From: Macrocystis pyrifera
Lineage: Eukaryota > Sar > Phaeophyceae > Laminariales > Laminariaceae
Direction: 5' to 3'
DNA length: 64,000 nucleotides
Assembly (NCBI GenBank): GCA_031763025.1
Contig: JASSKH010000006.1
Coordinates: 10,227,691-10,291,690 of the forward strand
Shown: positions 20,440-29,955 of the stretch, piece after piece
Position numbering within the stretch: position 1 is the stretch's first letter
Layout of the letters: the number at the start of each line of letters is the position of its first letter
Translations under genes and position numbers: made by a program
The notes under the pieces: generated by a model
What the model was told of the DNA's origin: nothing
What the model saw: the letters and a program-made list of their open reading frames with translations, nothing else
Databases searched by the model: none

Positions 20440-20690
20440 GACTCGCCAGTACCAGTCATCTTGAATGTCACCGTATCTGGAGTGTCAAAAATTAAAATGA
20501 CTTGGAGTACCTGCCAGTACCTGGAGTACTTGAAGTCAAAGAGCACTGAACAGCTGCCAGCACCTGTAGAGAGTACTGAGTGACTTCCAGTGTCTGAATA
20601 AAATGCTGAGCACCTGCTAGTACCTGGAGTATGTAAATAGAGAAAATACTGAGTATTTGCCAGTACCTACAAGTAGTACCTGGACTACCC
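20440..20690. repeat. Diverged tandem repeat around GCCAGTACCTGGAGTA
   Basis: About four imperfect units of about 55-65 bp built on the words CTGCCAGTACCTGGAGTA and AAAATACTGAGTA (clearest at 20500-20545, 20555-20580, 20600-20640 and 20650-20690). Non-coding. Confidence 0.6.
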
Positions 20691-20834
20691 AGACCCAAAC
20701 TCGGGCGACCTTTGGAGTTGCGCGTATGCGAGCCAACCCTGTTTGTACCCCAACTGACTCTGCTTAGCACACCTCAAAATAGTCTCTAGTACGCAACAGT
20801 ATTGACTTCATAATAAAGAAATAAGCTGCTACTC

Positions 20835-21102
20835 GTACCATATACGGCTGTCGTCGCTACCTGGAGGATGCTTCTTACTTTTTTTCATTTTTTTTCCCGC
20901 TCGTTCTTTTCAAGTGTCTAACAGATCACCTGCTGAGGGGGCACGATGGTTTGTTTCTTAGATATTTTTTCTTGTTTCTTTTTCTCTTTCGAATTGTCTT
21001 CTTTTTTTGCTTTTTTTCTCTTGGTTTCGTTTCGTTTCTCTAGGTCATGGAATGTGTATGTCGTGGCTGTCGTATGCGGTATGATGACATGGCATTGCAT
21101 TG
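20835..21102 (+). mobile_element. LINE fragment C, left half of a split 3' tail
   Basis: 3'-untranslated sequence of the LINE family in plus orientation, 5'-truncated near 20835. It breaks off at ...GGCATTGCATTG where LINE B starts; its continuation is 25916-26070. It forms long inverted-repeat arms with the corresponding region of LINE B (about 21240-21620). Confidence 0.8.
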
Positions 21103-21969
21103 TTGTTGTTTTCTTCACATTAAACCGTTCTTTCTACCCGTCGACATCAAGCACAACCAGTGTCCGTGCCGATTCTTCAATCCTAGAGAGATACAAGTTC
21201 TGTGGTCACAAAGCTACAGCACACAGCGATACTACGTTGCCACGTATGCAAGGCAATGCCATGTCATCATACTGCGTACGGCAGGCACGACATTCACATT
21301 CCATGACCTAGAGAAACGAAACGAAACAAAGAGAACCCCCCCCCCAAAACAACAAAGACAATTCCAAAGAGAAAAAAAAACAAGAGAAGAGAAACGAATA
21401 TATACCTGGTATATATATAACAACAAACGATCGTGCCCCCCCCCGCAGGGGATCTGGCAGACACTTGAAAAGAAGGAGCTAGAAATAAAAAATAAAAATA
21501 GGAAAAAGAAGAAAACACCACTAGTCGTCGTCAACAGAGTAAGACTAAGAACCAAGGCAAAATAAGAGGCAAACCGCACAAAGCACAAAGCATCCTTCAG
21601 GTAGCGGCAGCAGTTTATGGTACGAGTAACACAGCCAGGGTCTCCCTGCTGGCCCGCTTGGTACCTTGTTACCCTGTCTGCCACCTTCGTCCAGCGTTCG
21701 TCAACTATGCCCGGCCCCTCGGCGTCAGACAATACGAAACAAGCAAAGCAGGCTCGTCATCCACCCACGCCATACGACTCCTTCAATGAGGCTTATCAAT
21801 CGGAGAAAGGGAGAGAAACAAAATAAAATTAAAATCACATAGGGTCAGCGCAAATAAAGAAAATAAAATGAAACAAAAATAAACAAAAACAACAGAAAGA
21901 CAAAGGAAGACCACGGTCGAACCAGCTGCACCAGTTGGTGGTACGAGTAGTATAGGCATGTTCTACTTC
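21103..21969 (-). other. 3' untranslated region and tail of LINE B
   Basis: About 870 bp after the last coding block. T-rich on the minus strand with GTTTCGTTTCTCTAGGTCAT; near the end comes the family-conserved TTGTATCTCTCTAGGATTG ... GGGTAGAAAGAACGG, then AAAACAACAACAA. The same ending occurs at 26070 and, more diverged, at 20390 and 58754. Confidence 0.8.
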
Positions 21970-22272
21970 TTAGTTTGCCCGGTACCTGGCTACCCTATCT
22001 GCCATCTCCTTCCTACTTTCGTCCACTGCAGTTTCCCTTCTACTCCTCTTCCGCCCCCTCTCTGCATTCCCTTGGTCGGGTTTTCTCCTACTCCTCTTGT
22101 TGCCCCTCCTCCCCCCATTCCCTTGGACACCACCCGCGGCGGATGCGCGGCGCTGCCTACTCAGCCCAGCCTCAGCCTCGTGCCACCTCCCCATGAACCG
22201 TTCGGCTGCTTCGAGGATCCCCCAGTACCACTTCCCCGCCTTTTTGCAGCAGTGGGTCACAGCGCGGTCCAA
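21970..22272 (-). pseudogene. LINE C-terminal basic region
   Basis: 101 codons: CKKAGKWYWGILEAAERFMGR, then a very basic Arg/Lys/Gly tail ending KEMADRVARYRAN. The homologous end at 58160-58350 (RWHRDEARRSR ... MKDGVARYRFD) supports it as the true protein terminus of the family. Basic tails in LINE proteins probably bind nucleic acid; this is inference. Confidence 0.7.
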
Positions 22273-22359
22273 ACTCCAAAGACCAAGGGAGCAAGTTCCG
22301 TTGACCCTTCGGTGGCTCGGAACTTCCTAAGACCTTCGACTATGCATCTCTGCCAAGTC

Positions 22360-22848
22360 TTAACCTGTCCGCCAGGTCTCGGATTCTCCCCACCAGCAAT
22401 CGTCCCGAACATTACCCGACTGGGTAATCGATCCTTGCTTTACCGTGCCACCCCTCCCGCGAAGAAGAGAGGCGCCGTTTGCGGATGGTGTTTCGATGCT
22501 CTCGCAACGTGTCATCTTGAGGGCCTTCGCGTACGAGAGGGTGGCATGGTCAGTACGAAGTCGGCGCTGGAAGCCAATGACTCGCAACAGGACTTGGTGG
22601 TGAGCCGTTCGAAGCTTGGCAAAGTGTTGCGCTCTGAGGGTCCACGTCACACACCCGTACAGCAGGGTCTCAATCACCTCGGCCTTCAGCATTCGGACTT
22701 TCAGGCTAAGGGGGGCGGTCGTCCTATCATACAGCTCCGGGCCGAACCGTTTGAGGCATGCTCGCATGAGACCGATCCGTCGGTCGATTTCGAGCGAGAG
22801 GTCAGCGTTTTCGTGGAAAATGCCGCCTAGGTATAAGAACTGGGCCGT
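22360..22848 (-). pseudogene. LINE reverse transcriptase thumb and connection
   Basis: Reads TAQFLYLGGIFHENADLSLE, then RRIGLMRACLKRF, LKVRMLKAEVIETLLYGCVT and LRTAHHQVLLRVIGFQRRLR. The QFLYLGG word and ETLLYGCVTW are typical of the region after the palm in APE-type LINEs. A TAG at 22846-22848 separates it from the upstream frame. Confidence 0.82.
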
Positions 22849-23052
22849 CTACTTATACCCCTGGCCTGCTGCTTCGATGACGAGCGGTGGTGCGAGGGCT
22901 TTCTGGTCTGGCGTTTGTAGAAGTATAGTCTCTGTCTTCTTCTCCGACACCGTGAGGCCTGCTGCTTCGAAGACAGTCACGATGACTGCCATCATTTTCG
23001 CGAGCCCTTCAGCCGACTTCGAGACAATCCCTGGGTCATCGGCGTACAACAT
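22849..23052 (-). pseudogene. LINE reverse transcriptase catalytic YADD segment
   Basis: Reads MLYADDPGIVSKSAEGLAKM, with YADD as motif C, then VFEAAGLTVSEKKTETI. It is continuous with the motif A/B block except for a single TGA (23053-23055 region) just before GMLYADD, most simply a Trp codon turned to stop. Confidence 0.88.
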
Positions 23053-23055
23053 GCC

Positions 23056-23970
23056 TCATACTGCCTTTCGCACGCACGCCAACGGCTCCTGCTCCTCCGT
23101 TCCGACTACTCCAGCATCACTGAGTTGGACCAAATCGATTACGATGGCTTCGTCATGGCTAAAGCGTACTTGTACGACGTGCAACGCAGCAGCGAAGAAT
23201 ACGTTGAACAGTAACGGTGATAGCACACAGCCTTGCCGCAAGCTCTGCGTGACATCAGACCATTCCGAGTGCTCGCCGTCATCCGCACGCACGCGAGCCC
23301 GCATGCCATCGTGGAAATTACGGATAATTCTCAGCATCTTGGTTGGTGCTCCAAAACGTGCGAATACTTCCCTTAACAGCTCTCGGTCGACAGAGTCGTA
23401 CGCTCTCTGCAGATCCACGAAGCATAAGTACAGGGGGATTTCCCTCTGTCTTCCAAGCTCTTGCAACCGGCGCACGACGAACAACATATCAATCGTTGAT
23501 CGTGCGGGGCAGAAGCCGCACTGTTCCTCCGGGAGTAATTCCTCGGTCTTGCAGTAGTTGCTGAGGCGGGACGCGATGATTTTCAACAAAACTTTGCCTG
23601 CGTGGGCAACCAGATAAATCCTTCTGTAGTTGTTGCAATCAGTTCGGTCTTTCTTTTTGTGAAGGACCTTGATGATCGCATCTTTCCATTGCTGGGGGGC
23701 TTCTCTTGTTACCCAAACATTGACAAGGATGCTGTAAAAGCACTGGGCGGATGCCGGGTGGTCGATTTTCAGGAGTTCGGTCGCGAGACCATCTGGCCCG
23801 ATAGCTTTCCAGTTTGACATCCCCTTAAGTGCTTCTGTCATCTCGTCCATGGATGGTTCATCTCCGAGCGACAGCTTAAGCGGTCGTGGTGACAAGGGGT
23901 CGATGATCGTGGAATCGAGTTTAATCGATTTCGTGTTCAAGAGTTCGTGGTAACCCCCCCCCCCCCCCAC
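23056..23970 (-). pseudogene. LINE reverse transcriptase, fingers and palm
   Basis: A 304-codon frame, the best preserved part. [87 protein letters not shown] (motif A Asp), [13 protein letters not shown] (motif B). It ends with a 40-residue insertion-like stretch and a stop before YADD. It would prime cDNA synthesis at the nicked target. The upstream join lies in a C15 run (23954-23968 on the plus strand), where the frame shifts. Confidence 0.92.
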
Positions 23971-24290
23971 CGTTCACGAATTTGCACTTTATCCCGCAAC
24001 AACGTGCTATCCTCGTCCCTAATGAACTGTTCGCTTCTCGCTTTAGTCCCTTCCAATCCTACCGTACTCTTAAGGTGCTTGTAAAAGCCTCTCTGGTCGT
24101 TGCTCGCTAGGAGTTGTTTGGTTTCAGCGAGGTACGCTTCGAAGTACGCATGCAGTCCTGCGGCAATCACCTTCTTCAGGTTCGCACACGCAGATCTCAG
24201 TGTCTTCCACGCGGTTCCATCCCGGGGGTGGGCACGAAAGAATTGCCGTGCATCCTCCCTCGCTGTCCATGCTAATATGAATGCGGCCAA
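23937..24290 (-). pseudogene. LINE linker between endonuclease and reverse transcriptase
   Basis: 118 codons: [62 protein letters not shown]. Helical and charged; conserved in fragment A at 18.6-18.9 kb. It runs out of frame at the poly-G (minus strand) run. Confidence 0.8.
23954..23968 (+). repeat. Poly-C run of 15 inside LINE B
   Basis: Falls exactly where the LINE linker and reverse transcriptase frames part. A length change of this run would account for the frameshift. Confidence 0.9.
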
Positions 24291-24589
24291 GGTTTCGGCA
24301 AACTCACACCATCCATGTCTGCGGTGGCGACGTGGAGGGGGTGGTACCTCTTTTTCGATCGCATCAATAATAGCCGCAGTGAAACCTCAACCAGGCCAGA
24401 CGTATTATGGGGCTGGTTAAGCTGGTTGAGAGTGCAGATGACCTTCGCGACTACTCGTTCACGATACTTTTCATAGGACATAAAAAGCTGCCTGTAGAAC
24501 TCTCAGCGTTTTGTTGGTCTACGTGTTTGTCTGTTGGACGCAAAGTGACCACTGAGTCGGACTTTGATATACAAGATGTTGTGGTCTGA

Positions 24590-25176
24590 GTCAGCCTTAG
24601 CTGGGGCAGGAGGCTGTGGGACGACTTTTAACATCTTGTACTCTAGGTCGATGGGCTTGACGGGTTAGGATGTAGTCGATCCGCTTACGGTCACTCGGGC
24701 TGGTGCCGTTGTGTGTATGCTAAATCCCACCCTTGCGCGTGCTGAAAAACGTGTTGGTGAGAGCCAACTTGCATTTGGTGGCGAACGACAGGAGTCGTCT
24801 GCCATTATCGTTACGAGCATCACGTCCATATTCTCCAAGCACTCTACTTTCATCATCACCACACCCTTCCATCCTCTGTCCAGTTCGCGCGTTGGCATCC
24901 ATCAGTACAAACAGACACTCTTTCGTCGGGATCTTTTACACCAAGTCCTCCAGCTTCTGCCAGAAACTACGTTTCAGTTCAACGTCTTTGGTACAATCCG
25001 TTGGAGCATACGCGACGACGAAATAACTGCCTCGCATTTTCTAGCCAGCTCAAAGCGCATAGACATGAGACGCTCGTCAATGAACTGATGAGTGTACACA
25101 GCCTTGCTGCACAACGATTCCTTTACAGCTAGGCCTACTCCGTACAGCCCTTGCGTGGCAGCTGTCGTTTCCTGAC
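24590..25176 (-). pseudogene. LINE endonuclease, C-terminal half (frame-shifted)
   Basis: APE-type pieces in at least three frames: SLCSKAVYTHQFIDERLMSM, VVAYAPTD-like text near 25010 (YAPTDCTKDVEL), GDANARTG at about 24895 (the family GDFNA/GDxNA metal and DNA-binding word), and DRKRIDYILTRQ at about 24690. The terminal SDH-type motif is present as ADSDHN near 24600. The order fits the exonuclease-endonuclease-phosphatase fold. Confidence 0.75.
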
Positions 25177-25714
25177 CTAAACAAAAAAAACGCGATACCC
25201 TGCCGCACGGAACGTCGTGCTACCGGTCCTCCGAGTTTCCTGCAGGCCAACGAAGTCACAGCCAAGTTGCCGTCCCTTCGCCAGTACACTCTCGTCATGT
25301 CCGTACGCGTTCTTCCCCTTTACAGCCATGGTGCGCACAATGTAGGTCGCTACCGCCACCAGTGCGTCCTTCTGTCTCTTACGAGTTTCGCTTGCTGCTT
25401 TCTTTGCCAGCCGACGTGAGGCTCGTCCCCGCCTCCTTTTTTTCATCTTTTGTTTCCATTTCTTCTCTATGGCGAAAGTGGCTCTCCATTTTCGTAGCCC
25501 GGTAAGCGCCTTGGTTTCCGTTGGCTGGGTGCAGCCGTCCCAGCCAATGCCGACACTCCCATTCTTTCTGTCCCGCATGCATACCCACGCTGTGGCCAGC
25601 CTCTCCACTCCTCCGACTGCCCGTGTAGCGCTCTCTGCTGTGGTGATGTACCCGTCCCGCCTGAGGGAAGAATTCCTTGGCGTTGGGGTTAAGAAGAAAA
25701 TACATCACCGCCAC
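25177..25714 (-). pseudogene. LINE 5' region and endonuclease N-terminal half
   Basis: Two overlapping frames. 25714-25379 starts MAVMYFLLNPNAKEFFPQAG; 25608-25177 is Lys/Arg-rich (KKWKQKMKKRRRGRASRR) and then enters the endonuclease: VATYIVRTMAVKGKNAYGHD, then GCDFVGLQETRRTGS. LQET is the conserved catalytic Glu word of APE endonucleases. The start codon is not certain because the two frames overlap by 230 bp with no obvious break. 25715-25915 is the probable 5' UTR. Confidence 0.8.
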
Positions 25715-25915
25715 CCCACGCGGTCCTTAAAGCGACCAGGCCACCAGCCGGACCGCGCAAGGTACCCTCGCTACCCAGCCCGAAACTCGATTTCTCGACC
25801 CAGCCCGAAGTTCGATGTTCGTGTGACTGTCGCTAGACCGTTGCAGATTCTGGCGGACTTCCTCGGCCCACCCCAAGGACGGGGCAGGCCAAAGAGGGTA
25901 CTACGTGCGGATCAT

Positions 25916-26070
25916 ATTGCATACGTAGCAACGTAGTATCCCTGTGGCGCAGCTTTGTGACCGCCGAAGTTGTAGCTCTCTAGGATTGAAGAATCGGCAC
26001 GGACGCTGGTTGTGCTGGATGTCGACGGGTAGAAAGAACGGTTTAATGTGAAGAAAACAACAACAACAAC
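25916..26070 (+). mobile_element. LINE fragment C, right half with (AAC)n tail
   Basis: Continues 20835-21102 exactly: ATTGCATACGTAGCAACGTAG, the conserved CTCTCTAGGATTGAAGAATC, GACGGGTAGAAAGAACGG and a terminal (CAA)4-5. The plus-strand orientation shows it belongs to a separate older copy, not to LINE B. Confidence 0.85.
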
Positions 26071-26080
26071 TTAGTTTATA

Positions 26081-26200
26081 CCTCAGGGTCCATCTTAACG
26101 GGGACTTTCGGTTCTTTCAATTTGACTTGATTTTTTTTTTTAAATTTAATCTGCATCTGATTAAACGAAATTTAGTGTTCCCCGTCAAGATTGGCCCTCA
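26081..26200. repeat. Short fold-back element after a LINE tail
   Basis: CTCAGGGTCCATCTTAACGG (26082-26101) is an imperfect inverted complement of CCGTCAAGATTGGCCCTCAG (26182-26201). The arms are about 25 bp with a T-rich middle. It follows the (CAA)n tail by about 10 bp. It could be a minute MITE. Confidence 0.6.
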
Positions 26201-26207
26201 GCGTTTC

Positions 26208-26940
26208 GGAAAAAAAGGAAAAACAAAACTCAACTCAGGGTGAGTGGGTGCTCATGGTTGGTGCTTCCAGGATTTGGAATAATGTCAAAAAGGAGATGCT
26301 CACGATGGGAGGAGAAATAAAAATGACGTGGACCTGCGTTCCAGCTTCCCGATTTCTGACAGGACGGTTCAAGCATCGTGCAGTCGACCGCCGCGTGTTC
26401 CATCACCTTTCGCCCCGACCTGCCCCACCCGCTCCTCCATCGCCAAAACACGACCTCCACCGTCGCTGTCCTCCCAGCCTCCACCCAGCTCGACGTTGCG
26501 TGTCTTCGTTTTCTTGTGCAACTTGATGTGCTTTCATCTATTGAGCCGCTCCTGCTCACTTCGCCTCGCCTGCTGCGATTACGGCAGCTACTGCACTTGA
26601 AGCCCCATCACAACCAAACGCCTACTGGTGGAGGAGGTGGTGCGCCCGGTTGCCCCAACGCTTTCCCTCCTCGCCGTCACACGGCGTGAGGTTGCTAGGT
26701 CGCTTGTCTTCATTGTTTCCAAAGATAGATGATGCATGCTCCACCTCCTTCCCTCCTGTGATTGCCAAAGCTACTCTATACTTCCTCGCCGCCGAAGATT
26801 CACGAACCAAACGACGACTGGTTCGAGGAGATGGCGCACCTTGTCGCCCTAAGCTATGGCGGCGAGTCAGTGTTAATCCCGGGCTGCGTGTGTGACTGTA
26901 CAGGCATCCTTTAGTACCTGTGCTCTGTGCCATGACCATT
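26208..26940. other. No gene recognised
   Basis: Open frames on both strands (minus 26939-26622 and 26559-26230; plus 26378-26689) with no known domain. C-rich on the plus strand. Confidence 0.4.
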
Positions 26941-26957
26941 CCCCGGAGCAGGTTATT

Positions 26958-27000
26958 TGCTCAGGGTAAAACCCTTTTTTGCATCTCGTAACCCTGAGCA
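26958..27000. repeat. Hairpin with 10-bp perfect stem
   Basis: TGCTCAGGGT (26958-26967) pairs with ACCCTGAGCA (26991-27000), with a 23-nt loop. Confidence 0.8.
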
Positions 27001-27014
27001 TCTGGAAGAAATGA

Positions 27015-27111
27015 GTTGGGGCCGCACTCTCATGGTCTTACCTGATCGCCCATAAGGTTATGGTCGCAAATATAATAATAGGGCCGCACGCCCATGGTCT
27101 TACCTGGAGCC
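27015..27111 (+). repeat. Tandem pair of GGGCCGCAC...ATGGTCTTACCTG
   Basis: Two copies (about 27015-27041 and 27081-27107) of a roughly 27-bp word in direct orientation, about 65 bp apart. Bases 27089-27111 recur as an exact inverted copy at 31701-31723. Confidence 0.8.
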
Positions 27112-29913
27112 GGCAATTAAATTAAATTGGCGCGAAGCGCCAAAAACGAGGGAGCAAAGCGACCAAAGGTTTGTTTCGCCGATAGGCGATTTTGTTTTTC
27201 GTATAACGGTGGGTACAGGCTTCGTCTGTCTGTAACTTAAAACGTTGTGTTTTTGTAATACTCATTGCGAGAGCTGTACCTTACCGATTTCCACACACTC
27301 GGCATCTACAGAAGCGGACGATCGTAGGCTAACGCGTGGAACTTGTTTCGCTGGACAAGTTGTCTCGAGTTGGTCACTGTCGGAGTGCTGCTATGGTCTT
27401 GGTGATGTTTGGGGCGGAACTATTTCGTTTGTAGCTTGACTTCGTTTTCTGTGAACGCACACTGCCACGTAACAGACAAACTCGCTTTCTCTATCTATCT
27501 ACTGGTGGCACTGGCCGACAAGACTAGTCCTACAGCTTTTGGGTCTGTTTACACTTGTCCACAACATATATGCTGGGTACTTTTACCTTGATGTTCTCCA
27601 TCTATTAGATACACTTCTTTCTTCTCGCCTTTCCTCTGGATGTTTTCAATAGATCAGACGATGTTTTTCTGCAGCGACCGGTTCAGTTTGCCTATGATAA
27701 TTCCACGAGCACTTACTTACCGTGACGAAGCAGCTAGCCTGGCCGGGTGAAGTCAGTAATTATGAAGTACGTGCAGGTGGAAGAACGTGCCCATGGTAAG
27801 TCATCACCGGGTTTACAGGTGTGCGCATCGTATCTTCTCTTGTGCCTAAATCGAGTAGGTTCTCAAACAAAACGTTTTTCCATTACGCTCGTGAGTCCTC
27901 GTTGGGGGCAACACGCGGAACCAGTCTTCGTCGCTCACTGCTCCTACAGCCCCCCGAACATAAAAACCCAACAAGGTCTTCGCGTATATCTCAAACACAT
28001 TCCGCTCTCAGAAGCTGTGCACCGCATGCAAGTGTCGGATGTAGTTTGCAAGGACAGCATCTACATTTCTTGCGGAATAATCAAGACACGTCAACCATAC
28101 GTTGATGAACAGTATGCCCAACACAAGAGTACAACCATCCTCGTAACATCAACGGAGTAAAAACGTCGCCTACAAGCGGTGGCAGAATCTATCCCTGAAG
28201 TATATCGAGACAAAAAAAACAGTGCACATGATGCACGCATCGTGCACCACTTGGTTTAATCTGAACAGTATTATTCGGGCCGCCCGCGCTCCACGTGCGC
28301 CATCATCGTGGGCTAGAATTGCAGCCCGCCTGACACATTTCGTCTCGGGCGTATAAACTCGCACTCCCCACTGAATTTCCAATTTTCGTTTGTCTCCTTC
28401 GGATGCTTAAAAGTACCGGGAAAGCTCGTCGGGTGCACAGCACTTGATACACCTTCCACCTTCGTGCTGCTGCCAAAAGTGATTATGATGGTCTTTATAT
28501 GCTCCTACTGCCATCTCATACCCCCCGGCAAACCCCCGAAAATCTGGACGGCATTGACGACAGCACAGCTACCTCTGCACCCCCCTGATCTCGGGCAGTT
28601 TGATGTTCTACATACTATCTGCTCAAACTGAAGGTCATCAGCGATTCAAGCAAAGCCTTTGCCACGAGTGGTACTTGCGGGGCCTCCACTATCGACGAAA
28701 GCGCGGCAGTTGGTCTTGATGGGTGCACCTTCTGCGCAAACAGCTCTTGGCGGTTCCCTGGTGTTAATGTGACCGTGATACCTGCGTTACCACCCGTGAG
28801 ACGTCAAACGTGGGAAGGACGTGTCGTTTAGCCCAAATGCCGCAAGAAAATTACGGGAATTGTACAGGCCCTCATTCGAGCATCCGAAACTTTAAAACAC
28901 GAAAACGGGATGAGTTTCACTTGCTGTTTGAACAGTACGCCTCGAGGTGGCCGGCCCTGTTGCTCAAACTCGGGACAACGACGTTCTTTACCGCTTCCAT
29001 ATCCGCGACGACATCGTTCTCCTTCAGTTTCGCACCAGTGCAGCTATCCTCCGGCACTACCGCGAAGGTTTATGGCAAAGGGTCGCCAAGTCTTCTGCAC
29101 AGAATTTTGAAAAACAGTTATTCGCCAATCCTAAAACATGCCAACTACTGCCGGCGCCGTGGCAAAGTAGGGTGCTGAATCGCATGGAAACCTCTAGGCG
29201 CATGCATACTCCGGCCGACGGCGGTGGCAGGGGAAACAAGAGTCACGGTACTTATAACACGGCACTCAGTACAACAAAAACTACACCCATATCGCCGGTA
29301 CTGCTGATTCATATACGGCACGACCTGCCGTACCCTACCTACTGCTTTGGCACTGCACGAAAAGGCACAACGGTAGGCTTATAGCTGACAGAGATGGTGT
29401 GGAGCGTCAGTCAACACGAACAAGTAGGTAGAGGTTGGGGTAAAATCAAACGGCTAATTTACCCTCAAAGCTTGGTACAAGTGCGCAAAAACGGCGACGA
29501 AAAGAAGTACCGGTGACTACTACTTAGTCCCAGTGCTGCTTACCTGAATCGAGATTTTCTCCCTACCCTCTCAATGGAAAACGCCGGCGTTCGCGTTAAC
29601 ACCAATACACCCTTGCTCTCTGTCGCCGTTCGGGATTCACACATCGTGCACGCCTGCCCCCCCCCCTCGCCCCACCTCCACACCTGCGACGACTAGTGTG
29701 GGTTCAGCGCTGAGAGCTACGGCACCGTGGAGTGTTTCACCCAGGAAGTGAATCCGGCGGCGTGGCGAGTTCCCTCTGCCCCACCTCCGTTGCTCGTAGC
29801 TCACTCGCCGCGCCGGGGCAGGTGTAGTGTCCTTTCCTGTCCGGCAAGACGAGCACCTTTTCGCAGTTGGCGTTTTCACAACGGCGTGCGGTTCCGGACT
29901 TGGGTCTTGCCAT
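27112..29913. other. Unassigned region
   Basis: Contains medium plus-strand frames at 27747-28160 and 28947-29384 (DVLYRFHIRDDIVLLQFRTS, then REGLWQRVAKSSAQNFEKQL); neither is recognised. It lies between the two halves of the 23-bp inverted repeat (27089-27111 and 31701-31723), so it could be cargo or transposase remains of a DNA element, but no DDE signature was seen. Confidence 0.35.
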
Positions 29914-29955
29914 GGGGTTGAGCGTACAACCCTCGGGGTTGAGCGTACAACCCTC
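29914..29955 (+). repeat. 21-bp tandem duplication, each unit a hairpin
   Basis: Units 29914-29934 and 29935-29955 are identical. Within each, GGGTTG and CAACCC can pair around AGCGTA. Confidence 0.9.

Larger units (their letters stand above)
21103..25915 (-). mobile_element. LINE B, near full-length non-LTR retrotransposon
   Basis: A 4.8-kb element on the minus strand, in the order 5' region, APE-type endonuclease, linker, reverse transcriptase, C-terminal domain, 3' UTR and a (CAA)n tail at its 3' end (the TTG repeat at about 21103-21110 on the plus strand). ATTG at 21099-21102 and 25916-25919 is the likely target duplication. Endonuclease plus reverse transcriptase with a short microsatellite tail resembles RTE/L2-like LINEs, but I cannot settle the clade. 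Coding is interrupted by frameshifts and by TGA and TAG codons around the catalytic YADD, so the copy is inactive. It inserted into an older copy of its own family (fragment C). Confidence 0.88.

Noticed and set aside
21958..22830. A 290-codon plus-strand open frame
   Set aside because: Antisense to the LINE thumb and C-terminal region; Pro-rich composition and no domain.
22616..23557. A 313-codon plus-strand open frame
   Set aside because: It lies exactly antisense to the LINE reverse transcriptase, whose minus-strand frame carries all the conserved motifs. The plus frame is Ser/Arg/Thr-rich shadow text.
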